64,000 bases of DNA from Microbacterium halotolerans (GCF_003569805.1 NZ_QVLP01000018.1:186001-250000), one strand, 5' to 3'. Shown: positions 26,072 through 38,320, counted from the first letter of the stretch. The notes: generated by a model from the letters alone, not told the origin. Numbers and translations: made by a program.

Positions 26072-27611
26072 TGGCGGCGTCGATGCGCGTTGCGGTGGTC
26101 GGCTTCGGCCCGGTCGCCGTCAGGTTCGTGGAGGAGCTGCTGCCGCTCGTGCGCGACGGCCTCGTGGCGCTGACGATCATCGGTGCCGAACGCGAGGACC
26201 CGTACAACAGGGTGCTCACGGCGGAGTACGCGGCGGGGGAGGCTGAACGGGCCGACCTCGACATGATCGACACGGAGGAACTCGCCGCCGCCGACGTCGT
26301 GATCCTGCGCGGACGGCGGGCGACTGCGATCGATCGCGGGGCCCGCACCGTGGAACTCGACCAGGGTGCGCCGATCGCGTACGACCGCCTCGTGCTCGCC
26401 ACGGGGGCCCGCGCGAACGTGCCTCGGCTGGATGGTCTGCACACCGTCGGGCACGATTCATCCGGTCTCGATGATCGCCTCGTCGACGGCGTGATGGCGC
26501 TGCGTTCGCTCGACGACGCCGACAGGCTGCGCGAGGTGGTCTCGCAAGGCGGCAGCGCTGTCGTGCTCGGCGCCGGTGTGCTCGGCATCGAGCTGGCACT
26601 GCTGCTGGCGAAGGCGGGGATCGCGGTGCGGCTCGCTCACTTCGGTCCGATTCCGATGTCCCGACAGCTCGATCGCGGCTCGGGGGCCGTGACAGCCGCC
26701 GCCCTGACCGAAGCGGGCGTCGAGGTCGTGCCGCACGTGCGGGCCGAGGCGATCGTGACGGAGGAGTCCGACGCCGGATCGCGCCGCTTCAGCGCTCTCG
26801 TCTCGGGCGACGGCAAGCGCATCCCAGGCGATGTGCTGATCCTGTCCTGCGGTGTGACGGCTCGCGACGACCTCGCCGTCGCCGCCGGTCTGCGGACCGG
26901 GCGCGGCGTCCTGGTCGACGAGCGGCTGCGTGCGTTCGGCGACGAGAGCATCCACGCCATCGGCGACTGCGCTCACATGGCCGACCGTGCGCACCTGCAC
27001 GACGCAGCGGTGCCAGGCGGTCCCAGCGGGCTGATCGGGCCAGGATGGCGCCAAGCCGAATGGCTGGCACGCTCGATCGCCGCGGATGCCGTGGGCGCCG
27101 AGCAGATCGAGGCGTTCGGGGACGACATGCCGGGAGTGGTGTCGGTGAAGGGCGTCGACGTGGTCGCGGCAGGCGACGTCGACGTCGACCCGTTCGCGCC
27201 CGTGCCGAAGGGCGAAACCGGCCCCGGCGTGTCGATGTGGGCCGATCCGGAGCACGGCACCTACACGAAGATGGTGACCCGCGACGGGGTCCTCAGCGGG
27301 TTCGTCAGCGTCGGCATGCCGCGCACCGGAGCCGAGCTGAGCGTGCTCTACGCGCGCCGCGGCGAGCTGCCGAGCGACCGCTCCCTGCTGCTGCGTCTCG
27401 ACGCAGACGACGACGCAGCCCCGCGAGCGACCGGCCGCGATGAGACCGTCTGCGTGTGCAACGCGGTGACCGCCGGCATCATCGAAGACGCTGTTGCGGA
27501 CGGATGCGGAACCGTCGCGGACGTCGGGTCCTGCACGAGAGCGGGAACCGGATGCGGCACGTGCAGGGGACGCATCACCCGGATGCTCGAGGAGCTGGAG
27601 GCGTCGCCGCT

Positions 27612-27615
<4 letters not shown>
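26071..27615 (+). CDS. NAD(P)H- and FAD-dependent electron-transfer subunit of assimilatory nitrate reductase (NasB/NirB-N-like)
   Basis: A 514-residue flavoprotein. Residues 1-400 form a two-dinucleotide-binding reductase (VAVVGFGPVAVRFVEELL at the N-terminus, VLATGARANVP, VVLGAGVLGIELALLLAKAG) like the N-terminal half of NirB. The C-terminus is a BFD-like [2Fe-2S] domain with CVCN and CTRAGTGCGTC. There is no siroheme domain, so it is not a nitrite reductase but fits the NasB/NasC role of passing electrons to the nitrate reductase encoded next. TGATG coupling upstream and GTGA overlap downstream show one operon. Confidence 0.85.
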
Positions 27616-30871
<3,256 letters not shown>

Positions 30872-30881
30872 CCGAGAGAAG

Positions 30882-30923
30882 GAAGATCCGGATGCTCCCG
30901 AGCAGGGGCATCCGGATCTTCTG
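30882..30923 (+). terminator. Terminator after asd
   Basis: A 14-bp perfect stem GAAGATCCGGATGC/GCATCCGGATCTTC with a 12-base loop, 10 bp after the asd stop. Confidence 0.85.
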
Positions 30924-31013
30924 CGTTGCCTCCCACTGCACCTGCTGGGTGCAAGGGCACGGCGCCCGTGCCCTCAGGCGACGATGCGTGCCGAGCCGCG
31001 AACGGCCGGGCCG

Positions 31014-31307
31014 TTATGAGGCCTTCAGGAACTCCGGACGGATCGTGTCTCGCAGCACCTGCTGAAGATCCCCCGGCCGGCCTTCGAGGCCATCCAGGAT
31101 CAACGCGCGGGCAAGAGTCGAAACAGGCAGATTGCGTTCTGAGGCGCCTTCGACAAGTGACGCGTACTGAGCAGCACTCAGCCTGACCGACACGATCTTC
31201 GGTTGGTCTCCTCGAGACTCACCCACTGCGTTCTCCGGAAGCGGGTCATGTCTACGGGGCTCCGATTCCTCCGACAGCGCGGCCAGCTTCGACTCGATGC
31301 TCATCAC
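31014..31307 (-). CDS. Candidate antitoxin (ribbon-helix-helix-like)
   Basis: A 97-residue protein. The middle contains KIVSVRLSAAQYASLVEGAS followed by ERNLPVSTLARALIL, which has the strand-helix-helix spacing of CopG/BrnA-type ribbon-helix-helix DNA-binding proteins; the N-terminal 40 residues are charged and probably flexible. Its ATG overlaps the stop of the upstream gene by 4 bp. Toxin-first order with a coupled RHH gene is the BrnT-BrnA arrangement. Two GTAT-N9-ATAC palindromes lie upstream of the pair. A role as an autoregulating antitoxin is an inference. Confidence 0.6.
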   Translation of the reverse strand: MMSIESKLAALSEESEPRRHDPLPENAVGESRGDQPKIVSVRLSAAQYASLVEGASERNLPVSTLARALILDGLEGRPGDLQQVLRDTIRPEFLKAS

Positions 31308-31609
31308 GAACCCCTTTCATAGCGTCGAACGTCGCTGCCGTTCGACTTCCACGCGTTCACTCCCCAGACCTTCGTGCCTTCTGTCGTAGTGATGACGGTG
31401 ACGACAAGCCCTGCAGTCTCGGACCAGCCGATCGTGCGATCGGATTGCCCGCTTGCGGAGGCAGGATCCGGACGGAACACGATGGCCGACTCGTCTGTGT
31501 AAGCTTCGTTCGCCCACGCAGGTTCGATGTCGTTCTCGCCCTCCGACCCCTTGCGCAGGGAACGCGATCGAATGTAATCGCCGCGGTACGACCAGTCCGG
31601 CTCGGTCAT
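31304..31609 (-). CDS. Candidate toxin partner, small basic/acidic protein (BrnT-like position)
   Basis: A 101-residue protein, not confidently assigned to a family. Visible features are a Trp/Tyr/Arg-rich start (WSYRGDYIRSRSL), a conserved-looking WANEAYTDE, a beta-strand pair TIGWSETAGLVVTVITT and a closing VWGVNAWKSNGSDVRRY. The order of elements (alternating strands, C-terminal basic helix) is compatible with a RelE/BrnT-like ribonuclease fold, but this is only suggestive. ATG at 31609 sits 7 bp after a TAGAAT -10 element, indicating a leaderless transcript; the alternative ATG at 31618 overlaps that element. It is translationally coupled to the RHH gene. Base composition is more AT-rich than the surroundings. 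Confidence 0.5.
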   Translation of the reverse strand: MTEPDWSYRGDYIRSRSLRKGSEGENDIEPAWANEAYTDESAIVFRPDPASASGQSDRTIGWSETAGLVVTVITTTEGTKVWGVNAWKSNGSDVRRYERGS

Positions 31610-31626
31610 GTATGACATTCTAATAC
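31610..31626. promoter_or_regulatory. Candidate operator 1 of the toxin-antitoxin pair (GTAT-N9-ATAC)
   Basis: GTAT and ATAC separated by 9 bp, overlapping the -10 element (TAGAAT on the minus strand) and ending directly before the start codon of the coupled gene pair. The same arrangement recurs at 31675. Confidence 0.5.
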
Positions 31627-31674
31627 AGAGCGCGCAGAACTTGGGATGACTGACTTGTGAGGCGTCTTGGTGTG

Positions 31675-31691
31675 GTATTGATTCGGCATAC
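31675..31691. promoter_or_regulatory. Candidate operator 2 of the toxin-antitoxin pair (GTAT-N9-ATAC)
   Basis: Second GTAT-N9-ATAC, extended here to TGGTAT and ATACCA. It lies 65 bp from the first, near the start of the divergent mqo gene. Confidence 0.45.
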
Positions 31692-31813
31692 CATTGATCG
31701 TTGGACGCCGGTTCTCGATCATCCGGAGCATTTTCGGCGGATGCGAAGGAACGCCCGTTTCTTCGCTGGGCCATCGTTTAGGCGCAGGCGTCAGCGAGAT
31801 TTAGGATGATCGG

Positions 31814-33259
31814 GTGAGCGAATCTGTCGATGTGGTGCTGATCGGCGGCGGAGTGATGTCCGCGACCCTCGGCACCCTCCTGAAGGAACTGCAGCCCGAC
31901 TGGAAGATTGTTGCGTTCGAGCGCCTCGGTGACGTCGCGCAGGAGAGCTCCAACGCCTGGAACAACGCCGGCACGGGGCACGCCGCCCTGTGCGAGCTGA
32001 ACTACATGCCCGACCCGGATGATCCGGCCAAGGCCGTGAACATCAACGAGCAGTTCCAGGTGAGCCGCCAGCTGTGGGTCTCGCTCATCGAACGCGGCAT
32101 CCTCTCGGCGCCGGAGACGTTCATCAACTCGACCCCGCACATGACGTTCGTGCGGGGGGAGAAGGATGTCGCCTACCTGCGTCAGCGCTACGAGACGCTC
32201 AAGGAGCAGCCGCTGTTCTCCGGCATCGAGTACAGCGAGGACTCGCGGGTCATCAACCAGTGGGCGCCGCTGCTGATGCAGAAGCGGCGTGCGGGCGAGC
32301 CGTTCGCGGCGACGCGCGTGCCTGCAGGAACCGACGTCGACTTCGGCGCCGTGACGCACCAGCTGTTCGACCACCTCACCGAGAACGGAGTCGACCTGCG
32401 CCTCGATCACGAGGTGAAGAAGCTGAAGCGCCGCAAGGACGGCACGTGGGACGTGCGATACCGCAACATGGCGGGAAAGACACCCGGCGAGCTCAACGCC
32501 AAGTTCGTCTTCGTCGGTGCCGGCGGCTGGGCCATCAAACTGCTGCAGTCGGCGGGCATCCCGGAGATCTCCGGCTACGGCGTGTTCCCGATCGGCGGTC
32601 AGTTCCTGAAGACCTCGAACCCCGAGCTCGTCGCCAAGCACAAGGCGAAGGTGTACTCCCAGGCCGCGGTCGGTGCGCCGCCGATGTCCGTGCCGCACCT
32701 GGACGCGCGCATGGTCGACGGCGAAGGTTCGCTGATGTTCGGGCCGTTCGCGACGTTCAGCCCCAAGTTCCTCAAGCAGGGCAAGTGGCTGGACATCGTG
32801 CAGCAGGTGCGCCTCGGCAACATCGGATCGATGCTGAAGGTCGCGGTCACGAACCTCGATCTGGTCAGGTACCTCGTCAGCGAGCTGCTGAAGGGCCGAG
32901 CGAAGAAGCTCGAGGGGCTGCGCGAGTTCATGCCGACGGCGAAGGCTGAGGACTGGGAGCTGATCCAAGCCGGTCAGCGCGCCCAGGTGATGAAGGGCGG
33001 CAAGCTGCAGTTCGGCACGGAGGTCGTCTCGTCGGCCGACGGATCGATCGCGGGCCTGCTCGGCGCATCGCCCGGCGCCTCGACCGCGGTGCCGATCATG
33101 CTCAACCTGCTCGAGAAGTGCTTCCCGAACGAGCTCCCCGCGTGGAGGCCAGAGCTGCAGAGCCTGGTTCCGACCTTCGGCACCTCCCTGAACGACGATC
33201 CCGACCTGACGGCGCGCACCGTGTCGGCCTCCGCGGAGAAGCTCGGCATCCAGCACTGA
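31814..33259 (+). CDS. mqo: Malate:quinone oxidoreductase
   Basis: A 481-residue membrane-associated FAD enzyme oxidising malate to oxaloacetate and passing electrons to the quinone pool. The FAD motif is VVLIGGGVMSATLGTLL; NAWNNAGTGHAALCELNY and the late GASPGASTAVPIML are family hallmarks. GTG at 31814 is supported by the immediate dinucleotide-binding fold. It converges on the histidine kinase gene 17 bp away. As in other actinobacteria it may replace or complement NAD-malate dehydrogenase. Confidence 0.96.
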   Translation: MSESVDVVLIGGGVMSATLGTLLKELQPDWKIVAFERLGDVAQESSNAWNNAGTGHAALCELNYMPDPDDPAKAVNINEQFQVSRQLWVSLIERGILSAPETFINSTPHMTFVRGEKDVAYLRQRYETLKEQPLFSGIEYSEDSRVINQWAPLLMQKRRAGEPFAATRVPAGTDVDFGAVTHQLFDHLTENGVDLRLDHEVKKLKRRKDGTWDVRYRNMAGKTPGELNAKFVFVGAGGWAIKLLQSAGIPEISGYGVFPIGGQFLKTSNPELVAKHKAKVYSQAAVGAPPMSVPHLDARMVDGEGSLMFGPFATFSPKFLKQGKWLDIVQQVRLGNIGSMLKVAVTNLDLVRYLVSELLKGRAKKLEGLREFMPTAKAEDWELIQAGQRAQVMKGGKLQFGTEVVSSADGSIAGLLGASPGASTAVPIMLNLLEKCFPNELPAWRPELQSLVPTFGTSLNDDPDLTARTVSASAEKLGIQH

Positions 33260-33276
33260 GGTGCGGCAGTCGCGCG

Positions 33277-35070
33277 CTACTGCTGGTTCGGATCGAGGTC
33301 GTTCAGGCGAGGAAGCGGCTGCGTTTCGATCGCGGCGTGCTCGGCGATGGCGCGGCGTTCCAGCAGCGGGAATGCGACACGGAAGGTCGCGCCGCCTCCC
33401 GGTGTCTCCCTGACGGAGACCGAGCCGTGGTGAGCCTCGACGATCGACGACACGATGGCAAGGCCCAGGCCGCTGCCGCCGGTCTCGCGGGCGCGCGACG
33501 AGTCGGCGCGCCAGAATCGCTGGAAGATCTGCTCCCGGATGGCTTCAGGTACACCTTCGCCGTGGTCGACCACGGCGATCCACCCTGTCTCCGCGGCGGA
33601 ATCGATGCCGACCTCCAGCTCGATCGGCGTGCCGTCGGGGCTGTAGCGGCGCGCGTTGCCGATGAGGTTCGCCACGACCTGCCGCACCTTGTGCTCCTCG
33701 CCCAGCACGATCGGGGGCAGGCCCGCGTAGTCGTCTGAGACCGGCGCACCCGCCCCGATGCGCGGCACGGGGCGGGTTTCGGCGTTGAGCTCGTCGGCTG
33801 TCGGCGCCGTCGGCCTGCTGCGACGGCGCAGAATGCTGATCGCCGAGGTGGTGGCGCGCTCGAGCGCGGACGGCGTGCTCTTCCTGCGGCTTGCGTGTTC
33901 GTCATCCGGAGCGTTGTGCGACTCATCTCGTACCGGCCGGATGGGGCCCGTGAGGTCGTGCAGGGTGCGATCGATCACCCTGACTCGGCGCGTGCTGTCG
34001 GCGGCGCGGGCGTCGAGCGCTGCGTCCCCGGCGACCTTGCGCAGATCGACCGGCGTGATCTCCAGCTCCCGCCTCTCGTCGAGGCGTGCGAGGGCGAGCA
34101 GGTCTTCGACCAGGGCGCCCATCCGGATCGCTTCCTTCTCGATCCGCTCCATGGTGCGGTCGAGGTCCTCCGGCTTGGTGATGGCGCCCATCCGGTACAG
34201 CTCCGCATAGCCGCGCACGCTGACGAGCGGGGTGCGCAGCTCGTGGCTCGCATCGCCGATGAAGCGCCGCATCTGCCGCACGGTGGCGTCGCGCTGTTCG
34301 ATGGACTGGTCGACGCGGTCGAGCATCGTGTTGATCGCGACCGTGAGCCGGCCGATCTCGGTTGTGGGCTCGCTGTCAGCCATGCGCTGGCGGAAGTCGC
34401 CGCCGGCGATCGCCATGGCGGTCGCCTCCACCTGGCCGAAGCGGCGGAAGGTGAGCGTGACGACCCAGCGGGTGAGGAAGGCTCCGGCGACGATCGTCAT
34501 GATCGCCACGAAGGTGAACACGACGAAGTAGGTGCGTACGACACCGAGCGTCTCGGACTCGGGGATCGCGACGATCTGGCTGTAGAGCGTGTTCGTGCCC
34601 TCCAGCTCGACGACGGCGACCGAGGCGCGGAATCGGTCTCCGTCTTCCGAGTCGATCGCGAACACGCGCGACTCCAGCGCCTTGGCGCGATCCGGTGTCA
34701 GCTCCGTGGCGAAGGCGGGCTTCTCGGAGTCCTCACCGATGCCGCCGGCCGAGCCGATGAAGGTGCCGTCAGGACCGTACAGGCCGACGAAGTAGCTCGT
34801 GTTGAGCTCGTCCTCGTTGGGCGTGATCTCGACCACGCCGTCCTCGTTCTCCGAGACCTGGAGCAGTCGCTTGGCCACGTCCTCCGACTGCACCAGCTGG
34901 CGCACCGTCTCGTTCACGTTGTTCAGCAGTGCGCTGTAGAGCACGAACGATGTGCCGACCCCCGCCACGAACAGCCCCATCGCCAGCACGGCGACGGTGA
35001 CGCCCGTGACTTTGGCGCGGAGGCTGATACGCCGCCACCACCTCGTTACGGCGTCGGATTTCTCGGCCAG
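33277..35070 (-). CDS. Sensor histidine kinase (two-component), probable CTG start
   Basis: About 597 residues: a short basic N-terminus, a first membrane helix (TVAVLAMGLFVAGVGTSFVL), an extracytoplasmic sensor region of about 130 residues, a second helix (VVFTFVAIMTIVAGAFL), HAMP, HisKA with SHELRTPLVS, a long Ser/Arg/Pro-rich insertion of roughly 60 residues before the ATPase domain, and HATPase_c (NLIGNARRYSPDG, GSGLGLAIVSS). The first ATG/GTG-type start (34989) falls inside the first helix. An in-frame CTG at 35070 has GGAG 6 bp upstream and restores the usual cytoplasmic segment, so it is preferred. The response regulator gene lies directly upstream. The stimulus is unknown. Confidence 0.88.
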   Translation of the reverse strand: MAEKSDAVTRWWRRISLRAKVTGVTVAVLAMGLFVAGVGTSFVLYSALLNNVNETVRQLVQSEDVAKRLLQVSENEDGVVEITPNEDELNTSYFVGLYGPDGTFIGSAGGIGEDSEKPAFATELTPDRAKALESRVFAIDSEDGDRFRASVAVVELEGTNTLYSQIVAIPESETLGVVRTYFVVFTFVAIMTIVAGAFLTRWVVTLTFRRFGQVEATAMAIAGGDFRQRMADSEPTTEIGRLTVAINTMLDRVDQSIEQRDATVRQMRRFIGDASHELRTPLVSVRGYAELYRMGAITKPEDLDRTMERIEKEAIRMGALVEDLLALARLDERRELEITPVDLRKVAGDAALDARAADSTRRVRVIDRTLHDLTGPIRPVRDESHNAPDDEHASRRKSTPSALERATTSAISILRRRSRPTAPTADELNAETRPVPRIGAGAPVSDDYAGLPPIVLGEEHKVRQVVANLIGNARRYSPDGTPIELEVGIDSAAETGWIAVVDHGEGVPEAIREQIFQRFWRADSSRARETGGSGLGLAIVSSIVEAHHGSVSVRETPGGGATFRVAFPLLERRAIAEHAAIETQPLPRLNDLDPNQQ

Positions 35071-35079
35071 GGCAGGCTC

Positions 35080-35775
35080 CTACGCGGCCTTGTCGACCTT
35101 CAGCATGTAGCCGAAGCCGCGCTTGGTCTGGATGAGCGGCTCCGATGCCTGCGGGTCGATCTTGCGGCGCAGGTACGAGATGTAGCTCTCGACGATGCCG
35201 GCGTCGCCGTTGAAGTCGTACTCCCACACGTGGTCGAGGATCTGCGCCTTGGAGAGGACACGATTGGGGTTGAGCATCAGGTAGCGCAGCAGCTTGAACT
35301 CGGTGGGGCTGAGTTCGATGTGCGTGTCGCCGACGTAGACGTCGTGCGTGTCCTGGTCCATGGTCAGCTCGCCGGCGCGGATGACCTGCTCCTCCTCCTC
35401 GTTCAGCATCGTGCGGCGCAGGATCGCCTGGATGCGCGCCACGATCTCGTCGAGGCTGAACGGCTTGGTGACGTAGTCGTCGCCGCCGGCGTTGAGGCCC
35501 TTGATCTTGTCCTCGGTCTCGTCCTTCGCCGTGAGGAACAGGATCGGAGCGGTGTAGCCGGCGTCTCTGAGACGCTTGGTGACGCTGAACCCGTTCATGT
35601 CGGGCAGCATCACATCGAGCACGATCAGGTCGGGCTCCTCCTCGAGCACGGCCGAGATGGTCTGGGCTCCGTTGATGACGGTGCGGACCTGGAACCCCGC
35701 GAACTGCAGGCTCTGCGAGAGCAGGTCACGGATGTTCGGCTCGTCGTCGACAACCAGGATGCGAGGTGCAGTCAT
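35080..35775 (-). CDS. OmpR-family response regulator
   Basis: A 231-residue regulator with a receiver domain (ILVVDDEPNIRDLL; phospho-acceptor Asp in LIVLDVMLPDMNG; conserved Lys in YVTKPFSLDE) and a C-terminal winged-helix DNA-binding domain (LSPTEFKLLRYLMLNPNRVL, ESYISYLRRKID, QTKRGFGYML). It precedes its histidine kinase by 9 bp, and their translation is probably coupled through the GGAG that overlaps its stop region. Target genes are not evident nearby. Confidence 0.95.
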   Translation of the reverse strand: MTAPRILVVDDEPNIRDLLSQSLQFAGFQVRTVINGAQTISAVLEEEPDLIVLDVMLPDMNGFSVTKRLRDAGYTAPILFLTAKDETEDKIKGLNAGGDDYVTKPFSLDEIVARIQAILRRTMLNEEEEQVIRAGELTMDQDTHDVYVGDTHIELSPTEFKLLRYLMLNPNRVLSKAQILDHVWEYDFNGDAGIVESYISYLRRKIDPQASEPLIQTKRGFGYMLKVDKAA

Positions 35776-35861
35776 GGCCCCATTATGTCGGTGTCTGTGA
35801 TGATCCGGCTGGAAATCGCGGGTTTACGTGGGATTTCCCCTGCTGGCGAACGAAAAAGCGT

Positions 35862-35895
35862 CTCGCGAGTTGGGCACATCTCGACAGCAGGGCGG
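35862..35895 (+). repeat. Degenerate half copy of the dispersed repeat
   Basis: CTCGCGAGTTGGGCACATCT followed by CGACAGCAGGGCGG resembles the left end of copy 2 (CTCGCGAGATGCGCACTTCT), with scattered mismatches and no right arm. It sits between the response regulator and LacI genes. Confidence 0.35.
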
Positions 35896-35909
35896 CGCCC
35901 GGCGCAGGG

Positions 35910-37010
35910 TCAGCGGGGAGGAGGAGCTGCGGTGGCACCGGGGACGAAGGCGACGGGCATCGCGACCGGCTCGGGGTGCCCTCCGGCGAGGAGCTCTTCG
36001 ACCAGACGGCCCGCCTCGCGCCCGCGGTCGCGCAGTGGCTGGCGCATCGTCGTCAGCGGCAGATCGAGCCACGGCACCGCTATGCCGTCGAAGCCTGTGA
36101 CCGTGAGGTCGTCCGGTACGCGCAGGCCGCGTTCGCGTGCGGCTGCGACGGCACCGGCGGCGAGAACGTCGTTCTGCGCAAGGACGGCGGTCACGCGCGG
36201 GTCAGCGTCCAGCAGGAGGTGGGCCGCGGCGGAGCCCGCCTCGGCGTCTCGACCGCCGGCCTCGACGCGCACTGCGCGCGGGAACACCTGATGCACGGCC
36301 TCGAGGCGACCCCGGATGGTGCGGTTGGCGATGGCGTCGAGCCGGGAGCCGATCGGCTCGGGCCTGCCGGGCGAACGCGGCTCGCCGAGCTCCGTCGTTC
36401 TCATGATGACGCCGACCTCGGTGTGGCCCAGGGCGGCGACGTGCTCGGCCAGGCGCATCGTTCCGCCGCGGTCGTCGATCTCGACCAGTGTGATGTCGTC
36501 GGCGTGCGGGCCCTCGATCCCCACCATGGGGACACCGCGGGAGCGGACGACGGGGAGCAGCTCATCGAACTCCTCACCGCGCGTGGCGAACACGACGGCG
36601 TCGACCGGAAGGGACTGCAGGGGATCGGGACGACCTGCTGCATTCGCGCGACCGGGCAGCAGCAGCTGGCCGAAGCCCATCCGGTCGAGGCTGTCGGAGA
36701 GCCCGTCCATGGTCGCCAGCGCCACCGGGTTCTGGAACGCCAGCCCCACGCGCTCCGCGATGACGATGCCGACGATGCCGCTGCGCCCCAGACGAAGCGA
36801 GCTCGCAATCGGGTGCGGTCCGCCGTAGCCGAGGGCGGAAGCCGCGGCGAGGATGCGCTGCCTGGTCGGTTCGAGCACGCGATCCGAGCCTCGGAACGCG
36901 AGCGATGCCGTCGACGTGGACACGCCGGCGCGTTCGGCGACATCGGCGATGGTGACGCGCCCCGACCGGCCGCGACCCGCAGGACTCCCGTGTGCGGCTG
37001 CTGCTCTCAC
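35910..37010 (-). CDS. LacI family transcriptional regulator
   Basis: A 366-residue repressor. The N-terminal helix-turn-helix is VTIADVAERAGVSTSTASLA with the hinge helix LAAASALGY; the rest is a periplasmic-binding-protein-like sensor domain (GIVGIVIAERVGLAFQNP; GFDGIAVPWLDLPLTTMRQP). It is divergent from the ABC importer operon starting at 37166, which it probably represses in the absence of the imported substrate. A perfect palindrome (37035-37050) in the shared spacer is a candidate operator. Confidence 0.94.
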   Translation of the reverse strand: MRAAAAHGSPAGRGRSGRVTIADVAERAGVSTSTASLAFRGSDRVLEPTRQRILAAASALGYGGPHPIASSLRLGRSGIVGIVIAERVGLAFQNPVALATMDGLSDSLDRMGFGQLLLPGRANAAGRPDPLQSLPVDAVVFATRGEEFDELLPVVRSRGVPMVGIEGPHADDITLVEIDDRGGTMRLAEHVAALGHTEVGVIMRTTELGEPRSPGRPEPIGSRLDAIANRTIRGRLEAVHQVFPRAVRVEAGGRDAEAGSAAAHLLLDADPRVTAVLAQNDVLAAGAVAAARERGLRVPDDLTVTGFDGIAVPWLDLPLTTMRQPLRDRGREAGRLVEELLAGGHPEPVAMPVAFVPGATAAPPPR

Positions 37011-37034
37011 ACCCTCACCGTAGCGCTGTTTCGC

Positions 37035-37050
37035 AACGTTTCGATACGTT
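37035..37050. promoter_or_regulatory. Candidate LacI-type operator
   Basis: AACGTTTCGATACGTT: arms AACGT and ACGTT are exact reverse complements around TTCGAT, in the divergent spacer between the LacI gene and the ABC operon. A nearby CGCAACGTTTCG partly repeats the half-site. Confidence 0.5.
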
Positions 37051-37165
37051 CGTCGTCCGACTCGCGACTCGTTGCCCGGAGTTCACCGATCGGTCACGGA
37101 GGACGCGAATCATCGAAACGGTGCGATGACCGTCGCACCCGATCTTCGACAGAAGGAAACGCACT

Positions 37166-38320
37166 GTGATCAGAAAGCGAGCAATCCCAGCGGCCGCGGC
37201 CGGTATCGTCGCCGTCGGCGTCCTTGCGGGCTGCGGCCCCGTTGCCGCGGACGGCTCGGCCGCTGACGCCTCGACAGGTGAGTCGAGCCTCACCGTCTTC
37301 ATCTCAGGTGACACCAACGTGCAGGACCTGTGGGAGAAGGGCATCATCCCCGCGTACCAGGAGGTGAACCCCGACGTCGAGGTCAGCACGACGATCGACC
37401 TCCATGGCGAGCACGACCAGCAGACGGTCGCGAAGCTGACCACGGCGACCGAAGCGGGCGACGCGCCGGGCTTCGATCTCATCGACGCGGGCTTCGTCGT
37501 CTCGAGCGCGGCTGAGGCCGACACGCTGCTCGAGGTCGACGCCGACTCGGTCGACGGCCTTGCATCCGTGCCTGAGTCCACGATCGAAGCCGGCAAGGGG
37601 GTCGGCATCCCGTACCGCGCATCGTCGGTGCTGCTCGCATACGACACCGAGCAGGTCGAAGAGCCGCCGCGCACGCTCGACGATCTGCTCGCCTGGATCG
37701 ATGAGAATCCCGGGCAGTTCGCCTACAACTCGCCGTCGACGGGAGGCTCGGGCGGTGCGTTCGTCACCACCGTGCTCGACAGCTTCCTCTCCGAGGGCGA
37801 CCAGGAGGAGCTCCGGGCGGGGTACGCGAAGGAGCTGGAATCCGGATGGGACGCAGGCTTCGAGCGTCTGTCCGAGCTCGGCGAGTCCGTGTACCAGGGC
37901 GGGGTGTACCCCAACGGCAACAACCAGGTGCTGGATCTCCTCGCCAGCGGCGAGATCGCGATGGCGCCGGTGTGGAGCGACCAGTTCATCACGGGGCAGA
38001 AGTCGGGGCTGATCCCCGACACGGTCGGCTACGCGCAGATCAGCGATCCGAGCTTCACCGGCAACGCCTCGTACCTGGGGATTCCGAAGACGAGCGAGCA
38101 CACGGATGCCGCGGTGGAGCTGGCGAACTTCGTGCTGAGCTCCGAAGGTCAGCAGATCATCGCCGAGCAGATCTCCGGCTACCCGGTCGTCTCGCTCGAC
38201 ACGCTGCCGAGCGAGGTGGCCGACAAGTTCGCCGACGCCGACCCGTCTGCTCTGCGTCCGGGCTACTACAGCGAGGTCAGCTCCGACATGGCCAATGAAT
38301 GGGACAAGCGGGTTCCGTGA
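37166..38320 (+). CDS. ABC transporter substrate-binding lipoprotein
   Basis: A 384-residue extracellular solute-binding protein with a lipoprotein signal ending VLAGCG (cleavage before Cys). The body shows LTVFISGDTNVQDLWEKGII, PYRASSVLLAYDTEQV and a C-terminal YYSEV segment, resembling binding proteins of the UgpB/AfuA/PotD type. GTG at 37166 follows AAGGAAA. Its stop overlaps the GTG of the first permease. The ligand is not known; the operon's terminal phosphodiesterase-monophosphatase suggests a phosphodiester polyol such as a glycerophosphodiester (inference). Confidence 0.88.
   Translation: MIRKRAIPAAAAGIVAVGVLAGCGPVAADGSAADASTGESSLTVFISGDTNVQDLWEKGIIPAYQEVNPDVEVSTTIDLHGEHDQQTVAKLTTATEAGDAPGFDLIDAGFVVSSAAEADTLLEVDADSVDGLASVPESTIEAGKGVGIPYRASSVLLAYDTEQVEEPPRTLDDLLAWIDENPGQFAYNSPSTGGSGGAFVTTVLDSFLSEGDQEELRAGYAKELESGWDAGFERLSELGESVYQGGVYPNGNNQVLDLLASGEIAMAPVWSDQFITGQKSGLIPDTVGYAQISDPSFTGNASYLGIPKTSEHTDAAVELANFVLSSEGQQIIAEQISGYPVVSLDTLPSEVADKFADADPSALRPGYYSEVSSDMANEWDKRVP

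Noticed and set aside
31778..33256. Long minus-strand frame opposite mqo
   Set aside because: Antisense artefact of GC-rich codon use; mqo on the plus strand has clear family motifs.
33895..36291. 798-codon plus-strand frame opposite the two-component genes
   Set aside because: Antisense artefact; the kinase and regulator on the minus strand are unambiguous.
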